From positions 1-6,301 of the forward strand of contig JAOZRY010000190.1 in assembly GCA_029939965.1 (NCBI GenBank): DNA of 6,301 nt, in the 5' to 3' direction. The translations under genes were made by a program, and so were the position numbers. The notes beneath the pieces are model-generated. The model was not told where the DNA came from. It saw nothing but the letters and a program-made list of their open reading frames with translations, and did no database searches. Numbering within the stretch: position 1 is the stretch's first letter; each line of letters begins with the position of its first letter. The stretch comes from Bacteroidales bacterium. Lineage in GTDB: Bacteria; Bacteroidota; Bacteroidia; Bacteroidales; 4484-276. This document shows positions 6,231 to 6,301 of the stretch, piece after piece.

Positions 6231-6301
6231 AATGCGATAAGGAGACAATGAGACAATGCGATAAGGAGACAATGCGATAAGGAGATAATGCGATAATGAG
6301 A
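6231..6301. repeat. Tandem repeat array, 16-bp unit AATGCGATAAGGAGAC
   Basis: Full units lie at 6231-6246, 6255-6270 and 6271-6286 (the last ends in T instead of C). An 8-nt shortened unit AATGAGAC lies at 6247-6254, as if CGATAAGG were deleted from the middle. A diverged unit AATGCGATAATGAGA at 6287-6301 reaches the window edge, so the full array length is unknown. The array is intergenic, about 70 bp after the response regulator. Length variation by slippage is expected for such an array. Its function, if any, is unknown. Confidence 0.85.

Noticed and set aside
6218..6301. Minus-strand partial frame through the tandem array (Ser-His-Cys-Leu-Leu-Ile-Ala repeats)
   Set aside because: The 16-bp period is not a multiple of three; the frame stays open only because of the repeat composition and has no start in view.
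6231..6301. CRISPR array
   Set aside because: Units are 16 bp and directly adjacent, with no spacers and no cas genes nearby.

Overview
The window looks like chromosomal DNA from a member of the Bacteroidota (Bacteroidetes). Four signs point this way. The DNA is AT-rich. Most start codons lack a Shine-Dalgarno sequence. One promoter matches the Bacteroidota consensus TTG-N19-TAnnTTTG. The regulator at the right has the LuxR-like output domain (LTxxDLRLCxYL type) that is common in this phylum. An order such as Bacteroidales or Marinilabiliales is plausible from protein style, but that is inference.

Layout. Positions 1-629 (minus strand) hold the N-terminal part of a membrane-anchored sensor with a dCache_3-type extracytoplasmic domain; its output domain lies off the left edge. 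Positions 630-962 are a divergent intergenic region with a weak promoter candidate for the rightward genes. Positions 963-4076 (plus) encode a large soluble hybrid histidine kinase: four PAS domains, HisKA, HATPase_c, a receiver, and a helical C-terminal extension. A 71-bp gap follows; it contains a well-matched Bacteroidota promoter and a 14-bp perfect dyad. Positions 4148-5269 encode a receiver-first histidine kinase (REC-HisKA-HATPase_c). After 3 nt comes 5273-6163, a receiver plus coiled-coil plus LuxR-like DNA-binding regulator. A weak hairpin and then a 16-bp tandem repeat array, running off the right edge, close the window.

How it may work together (inference). The three rightward genes form a cytoplasmic signalling cassette: a PAS-sensing hybrid kinase, a kinase that is itself receiver-controlled, and a DNA-binding regulator. 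The receivers of the last two are about 62% identical by hand alignment, so they look like a duplication and could be phosphorylated by the same donor, giving a post-translational branch (kinase) and a transcriptional branch. No Hpt phosphotransfer domain with a recognisable HxxKG motif is seen, so any relay from the hybrid kinase's receiver would need one encoded elsewhere. The divergent dCache sensor may be part of the same sensory locus or just a neighbour.

The protein families are all known. The less ordinary elements are the REC-duplicated pair, the dyad at the likely transcription start, the kinase without the usual phosphatase-motif residue, and the tandem array whose units read ATG-CGA-TAA followed by GGAG.
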